A DNA stretch of 64,000 bases. Source: an uncultured Flavobacterium sp. (GTDB lineage Bacteria; Bacteroidota; Bacteroidia; Flavobacteriales; Flavobacteriaceae). The position numbers and the translations under genes are program-made. This document shows positions 54,596 to 64,000 of the stretch, in pieces. Position 1 is the first letter of the stretch, and each line of letters starts with the position of its first letter. Below the pieces are notes generated by a model. The model saw only the letters and a program-made list of their open reading frames with translations, was not told the DNA's origin and did no database searches. Where the stretch lies: positions 248,001-312,000 of the forward strand of contig NZ_CAMLDD010000005.1 of assembly GCF_946478785.1 (NCBI RefSeq). Reading direction: 5' to 3'.

Positions 54596-55192
54596 TTACT
54601 GTTTATTTAAAATTAAATCAACATTTTCAGGAAAAAAAGATTTGACACGATTTCCGCCAGGGCATTCGTCTTTGCGTCGAAGATCTAAAGGATTTCGCGA
54701 ATATCTAAATCGCATAGTTGTTGGACTTACTGATTTTAGCCTGATCCAACCTTTGTTTCCACAGCGTGAATTATTACCCCAATAATCAAGGGCGTAATCA
54801 GAAAGGTCTTTTGTGAAACAATCACCTTTTATATAAATTCTACTGGTATTTCGGGTATCTTCTAGTATGACACCTGTGCTATTATCAACTATATAATGAC
54901 GAACTTCTAATTCATCAATCAAAATACCGTAAGAATTTGTTGTGATTTTTGTGACATAAAAAGTGTACGTCTTATTATCTATACTTCCCTGCCAAGTGCC
55001 TATGAAAGGATCCATCAAGTGGTTTACATCCTTTAAATAAGTACCGTCAGCCATACCTCCTTTACCTGATTCTATATAATCAATATGTTTCTCTACAGGT
55101 ATTATGGTTTGTGCTTTTGTTTGTCCTACAAATAATAAGAGCAAGGCTAGTATATATGTATTTTTTATGGTGTTCCATTTTATTTGTTGCAT
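54596..55192 (-). CDS. DUF6705-type secreted protein b (mosaic)
   Basis: 198 residues with a signal peptide and FIGTWQGSIDNKTYTFYVTK. The first about 84 residues equal protein f; the following part (EVRHYIVDNSTGVILEDTRN, later NSRCGNKGWIRLKSVSPTTM) equals protein e; the end (FFPENVDLILNKQ) matches protein a. It is thus a mosaic of its neighbours. The ATG lies inside the stop region of the deleted cassette 55180-55341. Confidence 0.8.
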   Translation of the reverse strand: MQQIKWNTIKNTYILALLLLFVGQTKAQTIIPVEKHIDYIESGKGGMADGTYLKDVNHLMDPFIGTWQGSIDNKTYTFYVTKITTNSYGILIDELEVRHYIVDNSTGVILEDTRNTSRIYIKGDCFTKDLSDYALDYWGNNSRCGNKGWIRLKSVSPTTMRFRYSRNPLDLRRKDECPGGNRVKSFFPENVDLILNKQ

Positions 55193-55341
55193 GGTGTTTC
55201 TTTTATTTGATTGTTTGCATCTAGCTCTATTTTTTTTGCCCCGGTATCATCTACCTGATACAAAGCAATATCTGTAATTTTTAAAGTGTCCCGCATAAAA
55301 ATAAAAAATCCGTTCATATCACCGTCGTTGTCCAGAAACCA
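55180..55341 (-). pseudogene. Internally deleted effector-cassette remnant (copy 1)
   Basis: WFLDNDGD joined to MNGFFIFMRDTLKITDIALY and the KETPCNK end; the linker, HxH and SxxD parts are missing. It is the same as 50661-50822. The upstream border is again the WFLD-coding point, right after a terminator. Confidence 0.8.
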
Positions 55342-55362
55342 GTATTATAGCTTTTTTTCAAC

Positions 55363-55395
55363 AAAAAACCACAGCTTGTTACGGCTGTGGGTTTT
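55363..55395 (-). terminator. Array terminator hairpin, copy 4
   Basis: The minus strand reads AAAACCCACAGCC, loop, AGCTGTGGTTTTTT. It follows the vestigial end after protein a. Confidence 0.8.
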
Positions 55396-55415
55396 GTCCT
55401 AAATTTAGAAAACTT

Positions 55416-55480
55416 TTACTGCTTGGTTAGCGGAATTTATTCTGTAGGTAAGAATGCTTGCACTAACGATTGAAAAATAA
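55416..55480 (-). pseudogene. Vestigial DUF6705 C-terminus, copy 3
   Basis: The same QSLVQAFLPTE-stop-IPLTKQ-stop remnant, after protein a. Confidence 0.65.
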
Positions 55481-55500
55481 GTTTTCGCCATCGGAATCAA

Positions 55501-56070
55501 TTACTGTTTATTTAAAATTAAATCAACATTTTCAGGAAAAAGAGATTTGACACGCTTTCCTCCAGGGCACTCCTCTCTGGGAGCAAGATCTAAAGGATTC
55601 CATGAGTAAGAAAAACGCATACTTGTAGGGCTTAATGATTTTATCCTAATCCAACCTTGATTTCCACAGCGTGAATTTTCGCCCCAATAATTAAGTACGT
55701 AAGTAGAACGGTCTTTCTCGAAGTAATCCCCAGATATGTCAACATCACTAGTGTTTCGGGTGTCTTCAAGTATGACTCCCGTATTATTATCAACTATGTA
55801 GTGCCTAGCATTTAATTTATCCCGGGTTATACTATAAGCAGTTTTTGTTTGTTTTGTGATATAAAAAAAGTAGGTTTTATTGTCTAAACTGCCCTGCCAG
55901 ATACCTATTAAAGGATCTAGTAAATGGTTTACATCTTTTAAATATGTGCCATCAGGAAAACCATCGCCTAATTCCCTTTTATCAATACAATTTTCTAAGG
56001 GTACAATATTTTGTGCTTTTGTTTGCCCTAAAAATAATAGGAATAAGGCTAATATATAAATGTTTTTCAT
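55501..56070 (-). CDS. DUF6705-type secreted protein a, partner of the full-length effector-like gene
   Basis: 189 residues: signal peptide MKNIYILALFLLFLGQTKAQ, lipocalin-like LIGIWQGSLDNKTYFFYITK, conserved NSRCGNQGWIRIKSLSPTSM block and PENVDLILNKQ end. It starts 10 bp after the stop of the 589-residue gene, in the same operon. The signal peptide places it in the periplasm or outside, so any protective role would be there. Confidence 0.82.
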   Translation of the reverse strand: MKNIYILALFLLFLGQTKAQNIVPLENCIDKRELGDGFPDGTYLKDVNHLLDPLIGIWQGSLDNKTYFFYITKQTKTAYSITRDKLNARHYIVDNNTGVILEDTRNTSDVDISGDYFEKDRSTYVLNYWGENSRCGNQGWIRIKSLSPTSMRFSYSWNPLDLAPREECPGGKRVKSLFPENVDLILNKQ

Positions 56071-56080
56071 TGCTTTAAGT

Positions 56081-57850
56081 TTAGTTACAAGGGGTTTCTT
56101 TTAGTTGGTTGTTTGAGTCTAATGCTAATTTTTTAGAACCTTTTTCATCTACCTGATACAGCTCGATATCTGTTATTTTCAAAATGTCTCGTATAAAAAG
56201 AAGTAGTGCTTCAATTTGCTTTGTTCTATCTTTATCTGCAAATTCTATAAATTTATTTTTATTTTCATTTGTATCAATTGCATCTGCTTTTGCTTTGAGT
56301 TCCTCCCACGACAGATTGGCTGCCTGCCCTGTGTAGCGCAACTGAAAATACCCAAGACGATTTATAACACCGCTGTAATTATTTCCCGGATCTGTACCCA
56401 TAGCACGAACTCTATGATAATCCTTATATACATCTGCAATATCTGTTGGTGAAGGCATTGGGAAAACAGTATTAATTGAACCCGTTGCTGGATTTACCCA
56501 TTTATTCATGTGCACGTGGTTGGTGTTTTGATATCCTCCTGATCCATAAGGCACAAAAACACCTGGCTCACCTTCAAATACTTCCATCGGTTTGTAATTA
56601 CCATCTTTGTCCTGATAAAAACCTGTTTCCTGATTCAAATCAAGTTTTTTTTGATCTTTAAGATTTACCAGCATTTCCTTGAATTTTGCATCAGCCAATG
56701 CTTTTTTAATTTCGTCACACGGATCAGGCAATGGATCTTGCACACACTCGCAATTTACCAAACTATAACCAGCAGAACAAACTGTTTTATTGGTACATGG
56801 AGTTGGAGTAGCAACACTACAAACACTATTATCCGCACTAAACAAATTATCATTACAATCGTTTCCTTTTGTCATCACACTTGTCCATTTAGGACCGGGG
56901 CTGATTGTCTGCCTTTTGCCCTCTGCATGGTAACCGTCACCATCCTTGTCCAGAAACCAGATTATTAGGGGTAAAGCACCACTGCAATCAGAGGTTTTTG
57001 TGGCATCTTTGTCATTGCAATCCAGTCCATTTGTGGAAGAATCCCAAAATGCACCAGGGTGGCGCGCCTTATCTTGGGTGTAGCTATGGTAGCCGTCGCC
57101 GTCGAAGTCCATATACCAGGTGTAGGTTATTTGTGCTGTACTAATAACAGTTACAGGGCTGTTATTAGGCAAAATAGTTATACCTGCTGATACTCCTGAT
57201 TCATTTATATAATAAGCTTGCCCTGTAGGAAAGCCACTAGAATCATAAGTAAAAGGAGTTGTTGTTGTACCTGTACTTCCTGAACTACTGGAACCTCCTG
57301 TTGTTGTCGCACTGCTGCTTTCATAATTAGTAATTCTATAGTACATTCCTACTCTATATCTACTGTCACTGCTATTAGGGGTAAAATAATGCATGTCATG
57401 CCCCTTCTTCTTATCTGTTAGTATAAATATCGTTCCTGTATGTTTTTTACCATCAGATGTTGTAACAACATAATTGGCTTTATATTTAAAACCAAACTTC
57501 TCGTCTATCAAAACTTGTCTGTACGCATCAAATTGTTTTTTTGTCATTGGTTTTTCACCATACTTTTTAGTACTCGAAGCAGGAGATTTCCCTTGTGCTT
57601 GTGCATCCGCTATTGCTATTGCTTCTGCTCTTGCAAGTGCTTCTGCTTTTAATTTCGCAACTGCTTCGTCCATTGCCATTTGCGCTTGCCCTTCTGCTAT
57701 TTGGTTCAACCAGGCTCTATAAGCAAGATCTGCAGCGTTTGCACGAACAACAACCTCATTTAGGGACCCTCCGTTCGTAGTCTGTGCATATCCCATCATA
57801 GTACTCAATATTGCTACAATACAAAGGTACCTTTTTATAATTTTTCGCAT
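56081..57850 (-). CDS. Secreted effector-like protein with metal-binding repeats and a JAMM-like C-terminal module
   Basis: 589 residues: signal peptide (cut near MGYAQT), Ala/Gln-rich helical stretch (about 40-90), a conserved domain (GEKPMTKKQFDAYRQVLIDE, about 97-180), Ser/Gly/Thr linker, two DxDGDGY metal-binding blocks each ending in LDCND/NDCND (about 245-340), Cys-rich linker (about 350-370) and a variable C-terminal module (about 375-589). The module contains PMEVFEGEPG, HVH-x19-SPTD and ILKITDIELYQVD. HxH...SxxD plus an upstream Glu is the JAMM/JAB metalloprotease pattern, with a longer spacer. No T9SS sorting domain. It is the only complete member; three shorter cassettes follow. 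Confidence 0.8.
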   Translation of the reverse strand: MRKIIKRYLCIVAILSTMMGYAQTTNGGSLNEVVVRANAADLAYRAWLNQIAEGQAQMAMDEAVAKLKAEALARAEAIAIADAQAQGKSPASSTKKYGEKPMTKKQFDAYRQVLIDEKFGFKYKANYVVTTSDGKKHTGTIFILTDKKKGHDMHYFTPNSSDSRYRVGMYYRITNYESSSATTTGGSSSSGSTGTTTTPFTYDSSGFPTGQAYYINESGVSAGITILPNNSPVTVISTAQITYTWYMDFDGDGYHSYTQDKARHPGAFWDSSTNGLDCNDKDATKTSDCSGALPLIIWFLDKDGDGYHAEGKRQTISPGPKWTSVMTKGNDCNDNLFSADNSVCSVATPTPCTNKTVCSAGYSLVNCECVQDPLPDPCDEIKKALADAKFKEMLVNLKDQKKLDLNQETGFYQDKDGNYKPMEVFEGEPGVFVPYGSGGYQNTNHVHMNKWVNPATGSINTVFPMPSPTDIADVYKDYHRVRAMGTDPGNNYSGVINRLGYFQLRYTGQAANLSWEELKAKADAIDTNENKNKFIEFADKDRTKQIEALLLFIRDILKITDIELYQVDEKGSKKLALDSNNQLKETPCN

Positions 57851-57856
57851 CCTTTT

Positions 57857-59389
57857 TTATTGTTTAATTAAAATTCGGGAATAGATCTGGCTGCCTGCTG
57901 CGACCTTCACGATATACATTCCGGCTTTAAGTTTGGCTCCGTCCAGCGTGTAGTGGTGTTCTCCGGCGGTTTGCATAATGCCCGGCTCCAGGGTTATGGG
58001 TGCGGGGTTTCCGGTAAGGTCATATACGTTTACGCTTACCATGGCAGGGGCATCGAGGGTGTATGCTATCAGGGCATCGTTTACAAACGGGTTGGGGTAC
58101 AGGGCAATAAACTGGTCTTTTTGCTGGCTTAAGGCCAGGAGTTCGCTATCGGTCAGTTCTTCGTCATCGCCTTCTTCCCATTGTTTCAGGATAATGCGCA
58201 TCGGCGGTCCCGGCTCTTTCAATATTGGATTATAGGTTTCGAGGTGGCCTGTCAGGTAGGTCTTTTTGTTGATGGTTTTAAACTCCACCTGGGTCGACAG
58301 CACCTGGTAGTCTATGGTTTTTATGTTGGGATCGTCGCTGAAGGGCCAGTCAAAAATCATTTTCAATTGGTCAAAATACAATGTGTTATCCTCCCATATT
58401 GCGGTGGACTGGCTCTTGGTTTTGTTGATTTCCCATTTGGCGTTTATCTTGCCTTTTTGTTCAGCAAACTCACACTGCAGCGGTAATACCTGCATGATTT
58501 GCTTGCCTGACCATTCCAGTTCTGTCAATTTTCCTTTCCATTTGCCGTTCAGGTATTTGGCCTTAAGGGCCTTGCCGTGAACTTGTTTGTCTTCCCATGT
58601 GCCGTTTACGATTTTCTCTTTAAGGTTTAGTCTATGAATTTGCGGTCCTGGCGTTTCGATGGTCAGTTTCTTGATGACCTCTTGTGCAATGGCAGTGTTT
58701 TGAGGTGTTTCTGTTTCTTTGAGCTGGTTGTCGGTTGCGGCATCTGCCTTTTCCATGTCGTGGTTGGCAATGTGTTTTAAGAGTTGCCTGCTGCCGGGGG
58801 TATTGCTTTGAGTGTAATACTGGATGGCTTTTTGGGTATCTTTAGGAACGCCAAGCCCAAAATAATAGCAGTTGCCCAACCAGTATTTTGCCATAGGATC
58901 AGGTGACCGTTCAAACCACGCATGTGCGGCTTCGTAGTTTTGTGGCGCCCCCAATCCTTTTAAAGCGATGCAACCCATAAGATAACCCGCTTTTGGATGG
59001 TTGTTTTCCGATGCCCGGCACAGCCAAAGGAGCGATTGGACAAAATCAATCTTGCAGCCGATACCCGACCGGTAAAAAACACCAACAAGATATTGGGCTT
59101 CTACATGTTCCCGAGAAGCTGCATGCATCATGTACCTGAAGGCCTCTTTTTCATCTTTTTCGACTCCCAAACCGTTAAGGAGCATATTGGCCGAGAGGAA
59201 TATGGACTCAGCATCTCCCTGCCCGGCACATTCCTGCAGAGCAGCATATACTTTTGCATAATCGGGTTTTGTCTTGGCAGTGCCTGATAAATACGTTTGG
59301 GCCAGTTTGACTGCTTCTGCACAATCGTTTTGTGCAAAGCCAATAAGGCCAGACAGACAGCCAAAGGCTGCGAGTAATTTTTTTCTCAT
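57857..59389 (-). CDS. Sel1-repeat protein with T9SS type A sorting domain
   Basis: 510 residues: signal peptide (MRKKLLAAFGCLSGLIGFAQ), about five Sel1-like repeats (about 45-210; e.g. DAESIFLSANMLLNGLGVEK), a beta-rich middle (LNGKWKGKLTELEWSGKQIM) and a C-terminal sorting domain (about 430-510: YPNPFVND, VNVYDLTGN, LKAGMYIVKV, RILIKQ) for type IX secretion. The 6-bp gap to the next gene makes one operon. Its codons are clearly richer in G and C than the neighbours, which hints at acquisition. It may display or deliver the effector-like protein. Confidence 0.85.
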   Translation of the reverse strand: MRKKLLAAFGCLSGLIGFAQNDCAEAVKLAQTYLSGTAKTKPDYAKVYAALQECAGQGDAESIFLSANMLLNGLGVEKDEKEAFRYMMHAASREHVEAQYLVGVFYRSGIGCKIDFVQSLLWLCRASENNHPKAGYLMGCIALKGLGAPQNYEAAHAWFERSPDPMAKYWLGNCYYFGLGVPKDTQKAIQYYTQSNTPGSRQLLKHIANHDMEKADAATDNQLKETETPQNTAIAQEVIKKLTIETPGPQIHRLNLKEKIVNGTWEDKQVHGKALKAKYLNGKWKGKLTELEWSGKQIMQVLPLQCEFAEQKGKINAKWEINKTKSQSTAIWEDNTLYFDQLKMIFDWPFSDDPNIKTIDYQVLSTQVEFKTINKKTYLTGHLETYNPILKEPGPPMRIILKQWEEGDDEELTDSELLALSQQKDQFIALYPNPFVNDALIAYTLDAPAMVSVNVYDLTGNPAPITLEPGIMQTAGEHHYTLDGAKLKAGMYIVKVAAGSQIYSRILIKQ

Positions 59390-59432
59390 AATTTAAAAAT
59401 TGGTTAATAGTTTATTAAATAGTTTCTTGTTA

Positions 59433-59569
59433 GAGCCTGTTTAAAATTTAAATTTGATTTGACAGGTACTTTTTTTAAATTTAAATTCCTTAAAACCTTA
59501 GTAAATACAGTTAGAAAACAAATTAATTTTACACCCTAAAACTTTAATTTCTAAATTTTAAACAGGCTC
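59433..59569. mobile_element. MITE-like element with 18-bp terminal inverted repeats
   Basis: GAGCCTGTTTAAAATTTA (59433-59450) and its exact complement (59552-59569) enclose 101 bp without a gene. GAGCCTGTTTA-type ends are typical of insertion-sequence derivatives. No clear target-site duplication. TTTGATTTGACAGGTACTTTTTT, just inside the left end, recurs near 59760. The rest of 59570-59840 shows nothing else. Confidence 0.65.
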
Positions 59570-59840
59570 AAAGATTTTAAGTTTATTCCCATAAAGGCAT
59601 TCATAGATTATTAAGCTTTGGCTCTCTGTATTATATAGAGGACCAACTTTATAAATTATACTCAGTAAATAGAAAAAATAATCAGGAAAACCCTATAAAT
59701 GGTGAATTCTTATAAATTTTAATTTTGAATGTACCTCTTATAAGACTCTTTTTAAAGGTTTTGATTTGATTTGACAGGTACTTTTTTGCATTTATATTTT
59801 GCAATAATTTATCTATAAAATGACACAAAATCAAAATCCA

Positions 59841-59895
59841 TCCATGTTTTTGATGTATTAGTCCATTTTGATCCATATATCTAATGCTATTTTTG
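59841..59895 (+). promoter_or_regulatory. Direct-repeat operator and -7 box, inositol oxygenase promoter (site C)
   Basis: TCCATGTTTTTGA at 59841, TCCAT again at 59862 (21-bp period) and TATTTTTG, a perfect TAnnTTTG box, at 59888, 26 bp after the second repeat. TCCATGTTT-TGA is shared with site B. The predicted leader to the ATG is about 20 nt. Confidence 0.7.
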
Positions 59896-59920
59896 TGATA
59901 TAACTTTTAATTTAATCTTT

Positions 59921-60793
59921 ATGAAAAAGTCAATAGATACAGATAACCCATTGAATAATCTGGACGAATGGGAAGATGATTTGTTAATACGATATCCGGA
60001 TCCGTCTGAACCTGTAAAAGAGAAAGAGGAATTTAGAAATTATGTAGATTCAGAGAGAGTAGAAACAGTTAAGGAATTTTACAGAATAAATCATACGTAT
60101 CAAACCTATGATTTTGTATGCAGCAAAGAGCAGGAATTTTTACAGTTTAATAAAAAAGAAATGTCAATTTGGGAAGCCGTTGATTTTTTGAATACGCTTG
60201 TTGATGACAGCGATCCAGATATTGATTTAGACCAAACGCAGCATCTTTTGCAGACTTCTGAAGCAATCAGGGCAGATGGTCACCCGGACTGGTTTGTGCT
60301 TACCGGTTTTATACATGATCTCGGTAAAGTTTTATGTTTGTTCGGAGAACCGCAATGGGCTGTAGTTGGCGATACTTTTCCTGTTGGCTGTGCCTATTCG
60401 GATAAAATTGTGTATTCTGAATTTTTCAAGGAAAATCCGGATTATACAGATGAGAGATTCAATACCAAATTAGGTGTTTACACTGAAAATTGCGGACTTG
60501 ATAAAGTGAAAATGAGCTGGGGACACGATGAATATCTGTATCAGATCATGAAAGATTATTTACCTGATCCGGCTTTATATATGATTCGCTTTCATTCCTT
60601 TTATTCACAGCATAAAGAAAATGCCTATGCCCATTTGATGAATGAAAAGGACGTAGAAATGTTTGATTGGGTACGAAAATTTAATCCGTATGATTTATAT
60701 ACAAAAGCGCCTGTTAAGCCTGATGTGAAGGCATTATTGCCATATTATAAAGAATTAGTGGCTAAATATTTACCGGAAAAACTGAAGTTCTAA
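59921..60793 (+). CDS. Inositol oxygenase (MIOX)
   Basis: 290 residues, cytoplasmic, full family length. HD-type di-iron motifs are visible in order: [46 protein letters not shown] (HD pair), [11 protein letters not shown] and [10 protein letters not shown]. It oxidises myo-inositol with O2 to D-glucuronate. Bacterial copies are uncommon, and this one is under the same operator as GH89 and SusC, so its inositol probably comes from the glycan of the locus. GH2 follows 53 bp downstream. Confidence 0.92.
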   Translation: MKKSIDTDNPLNNLDEWEDDLLIRYPDPSEPVKEKEEFRNYVDSERVETVKEFYRINHTYQTYDFVCSKEQEFLQFNKKEMSIWEAVDFLNTLVDDSDPDIDLDQTQHLLQTSEAIRADGHPDWFVLTGFIHDLGKVLCLFGEPQWAVVGDTFPVGCAYSDKIVYSEFFKENPDYTDERFNTKLGVYTENCGLDKVKMSWGHDEYLYQIMKDYLPDPALYMIRFHSFYSQHKENAYAHLMNEKDVEMFDWVRKFNPYDLYTKAPVKPDVKALLPYYKELVAKYLPEKLKF

Positions 60794-60825
60794 ATAAATT
60801 TCAGTTTGCATTTACTTCAACCTGA

Positions 60826-63984
<3,159 letters not shown>

Positions 63985-64000
63985 CAAATAGAACTATTAA

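Noticed and set aside
57595..57780. Plus-strand Leu-rich frames opposite the effector gene
   Set aside because: They mirror the Ala/Gln-rich codons of the real gene on the other strand.
59682..59876. Minus-strand frame of 64 residues before inositol oxygenase
   Set aside because: It crosses the site C operator and is Lys/Ile-rich as expected for chance AT-rich DNA.

Overview
The window looks like chromosomal DNA of a low-GC member of the Bacteroidota, most likely a Flavobacterium-like species. Evidence: SusC/SusD pairs, a hybrid two-component system (HTCS), a type IX secretion sorting domain, TAnnTTTG-type promoter boxes and very AT-rich intergenic DNA. No rRNA, tRNA, CRISPR array or intact insertion sequence was recognised.

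Region 1 (1-1.06 kb) is the end of a GH35-like (DUF5597) glycosidase cut by the window edge. Region 2 (about 1.1-21.5 kb) is a RiPP/bacteriocin-type cluster of the NHLP/NHLM kind. It has eight precursors with nitrile-hydratase-like leaders ending in GG, a dedicated export operon (TolC, HlyD, C39-peptidase ABC, second ABC) and a zincin-like protein. Possible tailoring enzymes are a ThiF/E1-like protein, a JmjC-cupin oxygenase and a GNAT/LuxI-fold acyltransferase. Regulators are a TPR-adenylyl cyclase, a cyclic-nucleotide-binding-domain protein, a LuxR-type and an AraC-type protein. No lanthipeptide synthetase, radical SAM or YcaO enzyme is present, so the chemistry is not obvious. A 55-residue two-TM protein after the precursor array is an immunity candidate. 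A lone class II Fic protein follows (21.7-22.8 kb).

Region 3 (23.1-49.3 kb, resumed at 59.8-64 kb) is a polysaccharide utilisation locus. It encodes GH89 alpha-N-acetylglucosaminidase, a NagB/PIG-L fusion, SusCD, two GH92 proteins, a ROK protein, an (alpha/alpha)-toroid-like enzyme, DUF4861, GH28, a metallophosphoesterase and an HTCS; then inositol oxygenase and a GH2 beta-galactosidase. Three promoters (before GH89, SusC and inositol oxygenase) share TCCAT-N16-TCCAT direct repeats placed exactly 26 bp before a -7-like box. One regulator, presumably the HTCS, therefore probably controls all of them. Enzymes for alpha-GlcNAc, alpha-mannose, phosphate and inositol under one operator suggest an inositol-containing glycan (GPI-type or plant GIPC headgroup) as substrate. 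This is inference.

Region 4 (49.3-59.6 kb, minus strand) lies inside that locus. It is an array of six secreted DUF6705-type proteins alternating with 5'-truncated C-terminal cassettes of one 589-residue secreted protein. The truncated copies start at the same WFLDxDGD-coding point and carry a JAMM-like HxH...SxxD signature. Terminator hairpins, vestigial gene ends, chimeric genes and a 450-bp duplication show repeated recombination. The layout resembles the orphan toxin-immunity cassettes of polymorphic toxin loci. A Sel1-repeat protein with a T9SS sorting domain heads the operon.
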